Part shown: positions 6,107 through 13,883 of the stretch, piece after piece | Numbering within the stretch: position 1 is the stretch's first letter | Layout: each line of letters begins with the position of its first letter | NCBI GenBank assembly: GCA_944392265.1 | Contig: CALXWC010000011.1 | Span: 1-56,542, forward strand | Reading direction: 5' to 3' | Origin: an uncultured Alphaproteobacteria bacterium | GTDB taxonomy: Bacteria; Pseudomonadota; Alphaproteobacteria; RF32; CAG-239 | Length of the DNA: 56,542 bases | The notes under the pieces: generated by a model | Seen by the model: only the letters and a program-made list of their open reading frames with translations | Told to the model about the DNA's origin: nothing | Databases searched by the model: none | Made by a program: the position numbers and the translations under genes

Positions 6107-9088
6107 ATGGCTGATAAAATAACAATTGCAGAAGCAGTAAATTTAGCAAATCAAGATACAGCAAAGTTATCTAATGAACAATTGACACAAATGAATGAAG
6201 CTTTTGCCGAAAGCTTTTTTAATAGAGAAACACTTTCTGATGATGCTAAAATAGCCAGTGAAGTGACAATGGCAGAAATTGATGCCAGATTAAAAACATT
6301 GGAGCAAAGTCAAAATGCTTATGATGAAAAAGATTTGGATGGCATTATCGCTATGGCAGAATCCGTTGGCATGTTTTCGCAAAATTCAGATGTTGCTAAA
6401 AAAGTTTTAGACAAAGCCAAATTACAAAAACAAACTCTTGAAGCGCAAGCCAAAACACAAGAAGCCCAAACACAACAAAGCCAGAAACCTCAAACTCAAG
6501 AAGCTCAAACAGCTGAGGAAAAACCTCAAGAAAACAAAAAAGAAGAAGTAAAGGTTAATGAAGAACAAGCCGAAGAAATAGAAGTTGGAGCAGAAACAAT
6601 TGCCGCTGCTCAAGAAGAAGTTTTATCTGCAGAACAAGAACAAGCTTTAGAAACAGCAGAAAACACTCCTGAAGACCAAGCAGAATTAAATAATTTTGAC
6701 AAAGAAAACGGAGTAGACAAGCTTACACAAGAGCAGTTGGAAGCAAACGATAAAATCATTGATGCAATGCCACATCCGTTTGAGAAGGATGAACAAGGAA
6801 ATTTAAAAAATCCGGAATTTGCTGATGAATATAAAGCATTGCAAAATATGACCATCACGGATGATAATGGCAAAGAATTATCCGAAGATGAGCAAAACCA
6901 AGATAAACATACATTGGTTTATGCCGCGCAGTTAGAAGCCGAAACTTATGCCAAAGCAGCAGGCAATGGTAATCCGGAAGATGTGCAAAAACTTTATAAT
7001 CAACATTTTAAGGATGCTATTCAACGAAACATTGTTGTTGCCGCTTTTGCTTCAGAAGTTGAAAAAGGTGCTACCAAAGAACAAATAAAAGAAAAATTTG
7101 CTCAAGCCGTAAACAATCCTGTTAAAGCGACACGTTCGGCAGTTCAAGCAGTTACGGCCAATAGCTCGGCAGGAGTCACCAAGTTAAAAGACAGATTAAA
7201 AGCAAAATTAAAATCCATACCGGTTGTTCAAAAAATAGAAGCCAGAATTAGTGATTTTGACAAGTCAATGACCGAGCGCTATGGCAAAAAGTATGAAACA
7301 TCTAAAAAATATGCCAAAATTGCATGGAAAAGTATAAAGAATGTAGCTGTTTATTCCGTTGTTGGAGCAACGGCAGGTCCGGTTGGTTTAGGTGCTTTGG
7401 CTGCAAAAAGTGCTTATGATTCCGTCAAAAAGATACAAAAAGAAGCTAAAGCTAACAATATGAGCTTTAAGGAATATGCCAAAGCCAATAAGGCCAAAGT
7501 TGTTTTGGCTTTTGCTACCACAGGGTTATCTTTATTAGGTACGGCGGTGGGCTTGGGAGCCAACGCCGGTATCGGAGGACAAGAAAGTGCCGAGGTACTT
7601 CGTCCCGTATTAAAGACAGCAACAAAAGTTTTGGCTATCGGTGGAAAAGCTGCACCTGCATTATGGCAAACAGCCAAAGCCGGTTGGAAAAAATTTGTTA
7701 AAAAAGATAACGAAGGTGCAAAAGAAGCATGGTCAAAAGCTAAAGAAAGTTGGGGAAGAACAGGTGAGGCAGCTGCCGGTATTTTCATTGGGTCTTGGTT
7801 GTCAGGAAATTCCTCTGCCGAAGAAAAAGTTGATGCTATGACGGGAGCCAATGCAAATCAATCAATGGAAGTTGATGCCATTACAGGAGCTAATGTAGCC
7901 CAACCGCATCATATTCCGGATATTCAGTTGGAACAAACCCCCGATAATAATGAGCAAATTCAAAATCATGATGCTCCAAGTCATGACACTCCGCATCATA
8001 ATAGTGAGCCTATCCATAGAGAGACCTTAGATTTGTCTAAAATGGAGGGTGCTGAAATTGATACTTCGTCAACAGAAATTCCAGACGAAATTAATCATGT
8101 AGATATGCCGACACATTCACAAGGCGATATGCCGACACATCAAGAAATTTATGACATTGCCGTGGAGTTAGAACAACAATATGAACAAAACGGTAAAATA
8201 GATTTTGTAAATATGATGAGAGAACAATATGCAAATGGCGAAATTTCTGAAGAAAAATTAAGAGCGACCACTGCCATTTTTAATGATATATATGATAAAA
8301 ACGGTGGTGATGTTAAAGCAACCATAGACGAGATAAAAGAAGAATCATTTAAAGCCGCCCAAGAAGAAAGAGAAGCGGTTATGGATGCAGTCCAAAATCC
8401 GATAATCAATGAGGAAAGAAGTGATACTCCGGATAATTCAAATATAAATGAAGACGGACAGCAAGATTTAGCCGGACAAGAATATCAGGATCAGGCATCG
8501 CAAGGAATGGAACCTAATGTTACCGATTTGGATATGCCGACCCATTTAGAGATGTATGAAGCCGCTTCAGAAATGGAACAGCAATATGAGCAAAATGGCA
8601 AAATAGATATGTCCGGATATTTGAAAGAACAACATGCCGCCGGAAATATGTCTGAAGTAAAAGCCCAAACGATGGGATCTATCTTTACAGATGTATATGA
8701 ACAAAAAGGTGGAAATTTGGGTGCAACATTATCTGAAATTAAAGAAGAATCATTAAAAGCAGCGCAAGAAGAATATGCTGCAAAGTCTTCTGTTCAGGTT
8801 CAAGAAGAAAACATTGTGGATAATACACAAGAACAAAGCGTTCCCACTTCAGAGGGTGCGGAAGTAAAAGCAGAAAAAGAATTAACCTTGGAAGAAAGAG
8901 TTAATAACTTTATTGCCAAAAAAATGCAAAGTGGTGAATTATCCGCAGAACAAGGATCTAAAATGGGAGAAAGAATGGTACAACATTTAAGCCAAGCAGA
9001 ATCAACTCAAACGCAAGAAAATGTATCATCAAAAGAAGTGAATGTTCAAATGAATATTGCAATGAGAAATAGAGGTAATGAATATTAG
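6107..9088 (+). CDS. Large repetitive hypothetical protein
   Basis: A 993-residue protein without a recognised family. The start at 6107 is chosen because GAGG lies six bases before it; a TTG twelve bases upstream overlaps that site. Visible parts: an N-terminal helical segment (about 1-70) resembling that of the next gene; a Gln/Glu/Lys-rich low-complexity stretch (about 105-190); a mixed region; a Lys-rich segment with two hydrophobic stretches (about 415-440 and 465-490); then an acidic C-terminal half. That half holds two copies of an 80-residue repeat at about 674-755 and 809-889. Each repeat starts DMPTH and contains QQYEQNGKID and EIKEES. There is no signal peptide. Function unknown; the hydrophobic stretches might contact membrane. 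Confidence 0.75.
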   Translation: MADKITIAEAVNLANQDTAKLSNEQLTQMNEAFAESFFNRETLSDDAKIASEVTMAEIDARLKTLEQSQNAYDEKDLDGIIAMAESVGMFSQNSDVAKKVLDKAKLQKQTLEAQAKTQEAQTQQSQKPQTQEAQTAEEKPQENKKEEVKVNEEQAEEIEVGAETIAAAQEEVLSAEQEQALETAENTPEDQAELNNFDKENGVDKLTQEQLEANDKIIDAMPHPFEKDEQGNLKNPEFADEYKALQNMTITDDNGKELSEDEQNQDKHTLVYAAQLEAETYAKAAGNGNPEDVQKLYNQHFKDAIQRNIVVAAFASEVEKGATKEQIKEKFAQAVNNPVKATRSAVQAVTANSSAGVTKLKDRLKAKLKSIPVVQKIEARISDFDKSMTERYGKKYETSKKYAKIAWKSIKNVAVYSVVGATAGPVGLGALAAKSAYDSVKKIQKEAKANNMSFKEYAKANKAKVVLAFATTGLSLLGTAVGLGANAGIGGQESAEVLRPVLKTATKVLAIGGKAAPALWQTAKAGWKKFVKKDNEGAKEAWSKAKESWGRTGEAAAGIFIGSWLSGNSSAEEKVDAMTGANANQSMEVDAITGANVAQPHHIPDIQLEQTPDNNEQIQNHDAPSHDTPHHNSEPIHRETLDLSKMEGAEIDTSSTEIPDEINHVDMPTHSQGDMPTHQEIYDIAVELEQQYEQNGKIDFVNMMREQYANGEISEEKLRATTAIFNDIYDKNGGDVKATIDEIKEESFKAAQEEREAVMDAVQNPIINEERSDTPDNSNINEDGQQDLAGQEYQDQASQGMEPNVTDLDMPTHLEMYEAASEMEQQYEQNGKIDMSGYLKEQHAAGNMSEVKAQTMGSIFTDVYEQKGGNLGATLSEIKEESLKAAQEEYAAKSSVQVQEENIVDNTQEQSVPTSEGAEVKAEKELTLEERVNNFIAKKMQSGELSAEQGSKMGERMVQHLSQAESTQTQENVSSKEVNVQMNIAMRNRGNEY

Positions 9089-9145
9089 AGAATTGTTACA
9101 AAAATATGACATTTTAATTTTTGCCTAATTTGACAAAAAAATATG

Positions 9146-9174
9146 TTGTTTTTCATCTGTAATTGTGATATTTT
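9146..9174 (+). promoter_or_regulatory. Candidate promoter before the 581-residue protein gene
   Basis: TTGTTT (9146-9151), 17-base spacer, TATTTT (9169-9174). A stronger -35 (TTGACA, 9130-9135) lacks a good -10 at standard spacing. Confidence 0.3.
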
Positions 9175-9215
9175 ATAGACAACTTAATATACAAGCTTTT
9201 ATTTTTGGAGGAAAA

Positions 9216-10961
9216 ATGGTCCAAGTTTTTGAAAACATTACTCAAGCTGAATTAGATAATTTGATGAGCCAAGATGTGCTTTCAATGGATGTTGAAAGTC
9301 TGAATAATTTAAGAAATGCTGCTAAAAAAGCAGGAATATTGACATCTCAATATGAAAATATGCTCGCAATTGCCATCAACAATCGCAGATATGAAGAAAT
9401 TCAAAAAGATGACAATTATTCAAAAGAAGAAAAAGAATTCGCTCTCAAAATCAGAAATGAGTATAATAAAGAGTTGCGTTCTAAAGTTAGCAATAAACTT
9501 TATAATGCTGAAGAAATTTTGAGTAAGGCCGTTTTCAAGGACGGTGCATATCACTTTGCAGATTTAAGCAAAGGTGAAATGGACTTCTTGTTAGATAATG
9601 GTTTGGTTCATCCCAAAGAGTTAAATGTGGATGCAAGTTTCCAATTAGGCCAAATCAAAGCTGAAGAAATCCCAAGCGTTGCCAAAGACAATGCTCAATT
9701 GAGTGATGATGTTAAAAAATCTCAAGAATTCTGGGGCAACTTTAATGATAAAAAGTCAGCTTTGTCTTGTATGGTACAAGCATTGCAAGATAACGCCTTG
9801 AAAGTTGAAGCCAAACAAAACAAGAAAAAAGTCTTTACCGGTGTTGACCATGGTAATAAAGGTTTTGATGTTGTTCACGAAGAGAAAAAGGTTGAACCTT
9901 ATGCAGTTTTTGATTTAATCATCAAAAAAGCAAAAATGGCTAATCCAAATGCCAAAATCCGCATTAAAGATAACATCAAAGATGAAGAAACTCGCAACAA
10001 AATTTTGATTGCTTGCGCAAAAAATAATATGGAACCGATTGGCAATTTGCCTAAAGATTTTGATTTTGAATTGTTAAAACAAATTGCTAAAGAGGCAAAA
10101 ACCACAGAAGATATTAATGCTTTGGCTAAAAACTTGTATGGCAATGCTCCGTTTAGCGTAGAACAAAAACAAGAAAACAAAGAAAATCAAGCAGCTGTTG
10201 CTATAGTTCCTGCTGCAACCGCAGAAAACAAAAAAGATGATAAAGATAAAAACAATGTTGTAGCCGGAGTTGTTCCTGTTGCCGCACCAACAACTAAAAA
10301 AGACGAGAAAGAAGAAAAGAAAGTTGTTGTTGCTCCTAAACGCTCATGGTGGAAAAAAGTTAAAGATGCAGTTGTGGTTGCAGGTATTGCTGTCCTTGGT
10401 TTCATTGGTGTTAAAAGCTGCCAAAATCAAGAAAAATTGCAAAAGAATATTAAAGATTTGCAAGAACAAGTTGATAAAAAATCTCTTGATGATTGCAATG
10501 AATTGAGTGCAAGATTTGCAGCTGAATATGCACAAGGTTTTGAAGATGGTAAAAAAGCTTGTGAAGATGAGAAAAAACCTCAACCGAAAAAAGTTGTTCG
10601 CAGAGTTAGCAGAGCTCCTAAAAAGGTTGTTGTTGCTCATCAACCTCAAAAAATCCAAGGTTTGGAATTGATGGATGGTGTAGGTATGCCAATTCAACCT
10701 GTTGCAACAGCTGAAATCCCGGATTATGTTGAAAACATTGATTTGCCAAAAGCTCCGGAAGAAAAAGTTGTTGAGAAACCTCAACCGATGTTTGGTGAAA
10801 TTAATACCTCTCAACAACACGAAGAGTTTAACTCTTTGGAAGGAACTGCTGAAAGAAATAATCAAGGTAAACTTGTTGCTGAAAACAAAACATTAGATGC
10901 AAGTGACCCTGCTGTTTTCAATCAGATGTATCAAAAAGCAATTTCAACAAAATCTCGTTAA
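9216..10961 (+). CDS. Hypothetical single-pass membrane protein, N-terminus like its upstream neighbour
   Basis: The start at 9216 is set by GGAGG five bases upstream; the protein is then 581 residues. The N-terminal 60 residues (MVQVFENITQAELDNL onward) follow the same helical pattern as the preceding gene. Residues about 180-330 form a mixed domain with FDLIIKKAKMANPNAKIRIK and ILIACAKNNMEP, loosely like polyvalent-protein LPD-type domains, but this is weak. A Val/Lys-rich linker precedes one hydrophobic segment near residues 388-406 (VVVAGIAVLGFIGVK). A coiled coil (NQEKLQKNIKDLQEQ) and a basic, Pro-rich tail follow. It may anchor to the inner membrane with a long periplasmic or cytoplasmic tail. 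Function unknown. Confidence 0.75.
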   Translation: MVQVFENITQAELDNLMSQDVLSMDVESLNNLRNAAKKAGILTSQYENMLAIAINNRRYEEIQKDDNYSKEEKEFALKIRNEYNKELRSKVSNKLYNAEEILSKAVFKDGAYHFADLSKGEMDFLLDNGLVHPKELNVDASFQLGQIKAEEIPSVAKDNAQLSDDVKKSQEFWGNFNDKKSALSCMVQALQDNALKVEAKQNKKKVFTGVDHGNKGFDVVHEEKKVEPYAVFDLIIKKAKMANPNAKIRIKDNIKDEETRNKILIACAKNNMEPIGNLPKDFDFELLKQIAKEAKTTEDINALAKNLYGNAPFSVEQKQENKENQAAVAIVPAATAENKKDDKDKNNVVAGVVPVAAPTTKKDEKEEKKVVVAPKRSWWKKVKDAVVVAGIAVLGFIGVKSCQNQEKLQKNIKDLQEQVDKKSLDDCNELSARFAAEYAQGFEDGKKACEDEKKPQPKKVVRRVSRAPKKVVVAHQPQKIQGLELMDGVGMPIQPVATAEIPDYVENIDLPKAPEEKVVEKPQPMFGEINTSQQHEEFNSLEGTAERNNQGKLVAENKTLDASDPAVFNQMYQKAISTKSR

Positions 10962-10970
10962 GCATTAATA

Positions 10971-11006
10971 AAAAAAGAGGCCTTCAAATGAAGGTCTCTT
11001 TTTTTG
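10971..11006. terminator. Bidirectional terminator between convergent genes
   Basis: AAAGAG and CCTTCA pair with TGAAGG and CTCTTT, with A and T runs on both sides. It can serve both the plus-strand gene ending at 10961 and the minus-strand gene ending at 11010. Confidence 0.9.
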
Positions 11007-11009
11007 TCT

Positions 11010-11669
11010 TTACTTCTTTAAAAGCTTTTTTAGATACTCATCATAGTCAAGCGTGCAAACAACAACCTTTTTGCTGCTCTCCATATATCGGCCTAAAACA
11101 GTTTTGCTGCTAAAACGAGTTGTTGGCGCAAATGTGGGTTTTGCTTCTTTTTTGTAATAATAAAGCTCAATCCTCATTGAAACCTCAGGAAGCTCAAAAT
11201 CTTTTATATGGCATGCAAAAACCTTTGCAGAGCCGAGTTGCCTGAGAAAGAACGTTAAGCGTTTCTTCTCAAAATCGCCAAGAGAAACCTGAATGGTTGG
11301 AGCTGTTGCAAGAAAACCTTTGTAAGAAACATTTGTTCCTAAATCAAAAAGGTTTGATGGCAGTTTTTTATCATCACAACATTGAAGTTCAATATTGTCA
11401 GCAATGAGAAAAGCAGATGTCATAACATCATTTCCGCACACGCGTAATAACAAATTTTGCCGTCTGAAAGAGCTTAAAAAGTTTTCATATTTTTCAGAAA
11501 AACTTGAACAATGACAAGTTCCGTTTCTCAAAGTTTTATGGCAAAACGGACATTCAGGCTCCAACAGACTAATAAATATTTTATCATTACAAAAGTGACA
11601 AAAGCTTTTAACACTTTCAAAATTAAGAACAGTACCGGACGTACTTTCCAAATTAACCTTAACCTTCAT
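11010..11669 (-). CDS. Hypothetical zinc-ribbon protein
   Basis: A 219-residue protein not recognised. Near the N-terminus it has FCHFC (about residues 23-27), ECPFCHK (about 38-44) and TCHC (about 51-54), a spacing that fits a zinc ribbon or two small zinc knuckles. The remainder has no motif; the C-terminus is Lys-rich. No Shine-Dalgarno sequence precedes the ATG at 11669. The gene diverges from the small membrane gene at 11828 across about 160 AT-rich bases that must hold both promoters. Zinc binding is inferred from the Cys pattern alone. Confidence 0.65.
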   Translation of the reverse strand: MKVKVNLESTSGTVLNFESVKSFCHFCNDKIFISLLEPECPFCHKTLRNGTCHCSSFSEKYENFLSSFRRQNLLLRVCGNDVMTSAFLIADNIELQCCDDKKLPSNLFDLGTNVSYKGFLATAPTIQVSLGDFEKKRLTFFLRQLGSAKVFACHIKDFELPEVSMRIELYYYKKEAKPTFAPTTRFSSKTVLGRYMESSKKVVVCTLDYDEYLKKLLKK

Positions 11670-11827
11670 AATAGTAACATTTTAGTTTACATAATAGTTC
11701 TAAATCGCCAGTAATATAAAACTGAAAAAAAAATTAGGCAAGAACTAAGTTTGCAAGAGAAAAACATTGCTAAAAAATAAAAAAAAGATTAAAACTGAAA
11801 GCAATTAATTATTAAAATAGATATATT

Positions 11828-12124
11828 ATGGAAACAAGGTATTTTATTGCGATTATTTTTGTCGCGCTGGCAGGTGTATTATACGCCATAGTAAATATTT
11901 GCCCCAATAGCTATAAAAGTTTTGACCCTTTGATTAACTCTCGTTTTATTTGGATGATATCAATACTCGGATTTCTCTTAAGCGGAGCGATGGTCGTGGG
12001 GATGTTCAAGATAAATGCTATATTTGGAATTGCGACAGTTTATTCATTTCTAATCGGATTTTTCTTGGCTTGGTATGTCATTAAAATACCGGAAAGAAGA
12101 TATATTAAGGAACATTTGAAATAA
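11828..12124 (+). CDS. Small three-helix membrane protein
   Basis: A 98-residue protein with three hydrophobic segments at about residues 5-24, 40-60 and 65-86, ending in a charged tail. No family recognised. The leader is A/T only, without a Shine-Dalgarno sequence. It is followed 69 bases later by another short gene lacking a ribosome binding site. Short length and composition make it a modest-confidence gene, but the clean reading frame and codon pattern support it. Confidence 0.55.
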   Translation: METRYFIAIIFVALAGVLYAIVNICPNSYKSFDPLINSRFIWMISILGFLLSGAMVVGMFKINAIFGIATVYSFLIGFFLAWYVIKIPERRYIKEHLK

Positions 12125-12193
12125 GAGTAAAAGTTATTTTTTATAGCTTCAAAAGTTAATGATTAATTTGTTTAACTATAAATTTTTTTTCTT

Positions 12194-12577
12194 ATGAAAC
12201 TAACAGCATCAAATGTGGTAAATATTTTTCAAGATTGTTTGCCAAAAAATGAATCTTTGCCTGAAGATAAAACGATTGAAGTAGAAGGAATTGTAACAAC
12301 CGCTTTGTTTAACAAAGAAAAACTGGCGGAGCATAAGAACGAAATATGTTCTCTTTTGGCTGAGCTCCCAGAGAGTTTTCAAAAAAGCAAGGGGGGAGGA
12401 ATGTCATTTTTGAATATGTGTATGGATAAAGATGGCAATCTTTGGACAGGAGAGCAGCGTACAATGCATTTCTTGCTTTTGCTTGGGTTAGGAGTAGGGA
12501 AAATTACATACCCTTTGCCTCAAGCTATGTGGACAGCACTTCCGGGCGGAATGCCTTATATTACAATTGAAGATTAA
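12194..12577 (+). CDS. Conserved-looking hypothetical protein ending in LPGGMPYI
   Basis: A 127-residue soluble protein. The second half, with SFLNMCMDKDGNLWTGEQ, LLLLGLGVGK and MWTALPGGMPYITIE, resembles small uncharacterised proteins that I recall from gut Firmicutes and Bacteroidota, typically with WTG...ALPGGMPY; I cannot name a family. A/T-rich leader with no Shine-Dalgarno sequence. A strong terminator follows directly. Its relatives and setting suggest an accessory, possibly transferred gene; no function is assigned. Confidence 0.65.
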   Translation: MKLTASNVVNIFQDCLPKNESLPEDKTIEVEGIVTTALFNKEKLAEHKNEICSLLAELPESFQKSKGGGMSFLNMCMDKDGNLWTGEQRTMHFLLLLGLGVGKITYPLPQAMWTALPGGMPYITIED

Positions 12578-12580
12578 CCC

Positions 12581-12618
12581 AAAAGCCATTCAAGGTAAAA
12601 CTTTGAATGGCTTTTTTT
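12581..12618 (+). terminator. Terminator after the 12194 gene
   Basis: AAGCCATTCAA pairs with TTGAATGGCTT around a short loop and is followed by eight T. Confidence 0.9.
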
Positions 12619-12665
12619 TATTTCATGAAAAGATTTAGCAATTAGCGCAAAAGCCAAAAGAATGA

Positions 12666-12707
12666 TTGACGCCTCAAAAGCTTTTTCATAAATTAAAAAA
12701 AAAGCTT
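12666..12707 (+). promoter_or_regulatory. Promoter with overlapping 9-bp inverted repeat
   Basis: TTGACG (12666-12671), 17-base spacer, TAAATT (12689-12694). AAGCTTTTT (12678-12686) and AAAAAGCTT (12699-12707) form an inverted repeat spanning the spacer and -10, and could be an operator or a hairpin at the start of the message. Confidence 0.45.
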
Positions 12708-12725
12708 ATCAGTTGAGAGGATAAA

Positions 12726-13262
12726 ATGGAAGCCAAACAAGATAAAATCATCAGTAAAATTAATGAACTCTTATGGGGAGAAAGTCCTCTGTCTTTTTAT
12801 TTTTCATACAAAGGAACATTCAATCGCTTGCAGTTCTTTGGTGCAATAATAACATTTTGTCTGTTATTCAATTTTGTTGGCATACAAGATATATTTTGGC
12901 TGACATTTTTGTTCTCAGTGTTGGTATTTTACGGAATGATTGCCGCCGTGCAAAAAAGAAGCCGTGATATTGGTAAAAAAGGTACAGTTTTTATTTTGAT
13001 TTATTCCTTGTTTTTATATTGCGGAAATATCATATATTTTGTCAAACTGCAAAATATCAGCTTAAATATTATATGCTATGAAGTTATGTTTATTGTGATG
13101 ATTGCTTATTTGTTAAGCTTTATTTTGTTGCTGTTTATTCGAGGCAAAAAGGAGAAAGATTTAAACTTAACAAGTCCACTGCTCAAAAGCCCAATAAAAT
13201 ATCTGAGCATTTGGATAGGAATATTTTTGCTGTCATATTTAGGGCTTTGGTTGAAGAAGTAA
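12726..13262 (+). CDS. DUF805-like inner membrane protein
   Basis: A 178-residue protein with four or five hydrophobic segments. The opening SYKGTFNRLQFFGA, the first hydrophobic helix and a cytoplasmic RSRDIGKKG loop match the layout of DUF805 proteins, where FxGRxxRxxFW and RLHDIGxSGW are typical. GAGAGG lies six bases upstream of the ATG. The family is common in bacterial inner membranes and has no settled function. It sits between strong terminators and so forms its own unit. Confidence 0.65.
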   Translation: MEAKQDKIISKINELLWGESPLSFYFSYKGTFNRLQFFGAIITFCLLFNFVGIQDIFWLTFLFSVLVFYGMIAAVQKRSRDIGKKGTVFILIYSLFLYCGNIIYFVKLQNISLNIICYEVMFIVMIAYLLSFILLLFIRGKKEKDLNLTSPLLKSPIKYLSIWIGIFLLSYLGLWLKK

Positions 13263-13286
13263 AATTTTATAAAAAAGAAGATATAT

Positions 13287-13321
13287 AAAAATCCTAAGAA
13301 GCAAAATCTTAGGATTTTTTT
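13287..13321 (+). terminator. Terminator after the DUF805-like gene
   Basis: AAATCCTAAG pairs with CTTAGGATTT, followed by T residues. Confidence 0.88.
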
Positions 13322-13353
13322 GATTTGTAAATATGGTGAAATAATTTAAAAAC

Positions 13354-13382
13354 AAAAAAAGTTCCTAAAAGGAACTCTTTTG
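13354..13382 (-). terminator. Terminator of the tRNA-Phe gene
   Basis: Read on the minus strand, GTTCCT and AGGAAC pair around a short T-rich loop and are followed by seven T. Confidence 0.8.
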
Positions 13383-13388
13383 AAAGAA

Positions 13389-13464
<76 letters not shown>

Positions 13465-13543
13465 ATCAATCACGAGAAATCTTATAGAGCATATTTTTTT
13501 TCTTGTCTAGTATTATTTTCAAAAAAAATAAAAAAAGTGGATT

Positions 13544-13774
13544 TTATCGACAATTTACTTTTCTAAGCAAGCTGGCAGCTCTCATAATATTATTATTTTG
13601 AGATTTTGCCGTGCCAAACATTTGGGCTTGTTTAATGATATTAGCAGTGCTTTGAGCCTGAAGTTGCTCAATAGCTTTGTTCCAATTATCAATACCGCAG
13701 TCATATTTTTTATCACCGTTTTTCCAAATATAATAAGCGGCTTCTCTTATAGCTTTTTCATTAAACTGTACCAT
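13544..13774 (-). CDS. Short DUF2934-like protein
   Basis: A 76-residue protein. IREAAYYIWKNGDK followed by DNWNKAIEQL fits the DUF2934 pattern (IRxRAYxLWExxGxPxGxxxxxWxxAE), a small helical domain widespread in Alphaproteobacteria with no known role. AGGAG precedes the ATG at good spacing. It lies between tRNA-Phe and thrS, all on the minus strand but separated by the thrS terminator. Confidence 0.7.
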   Translation of the reverse strand: MVQFNEKAIREAAYYIWKNGDKKYDCGIDNWNKAIEQLQAQSTANIIKQAQMFGTAKSQNNNIMRAASLLRKVNCR

Positions 13775-13840
13775 ATTCTTTCTCCTGTCTTAATTTAGAC
13801 ATATTAAAAAGAAAATATTAAAAAATATTTATAAAAACAG

Positions 13841-13870
13841 AAAAAACCTCCCCAAAGGGAGGTTTTTTTT
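13841..13870 (-). terminator. Terminator of thrS
   Basis: ACCTCCC and GGGAGGT pair around a short loop; A and T runs on both sides make it usable on the minus strand, directly after thrS. Confidence 0.9.
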
Positions 13871-13883
13871 GAAAATAAAACAA

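Noticed and set aside
7414..7851. 145-codon frame antisense to the 993-residue protein gene
   Set aside because: Ala/Pro-rich shadow of a coding strand; no ribosome site and no motif.
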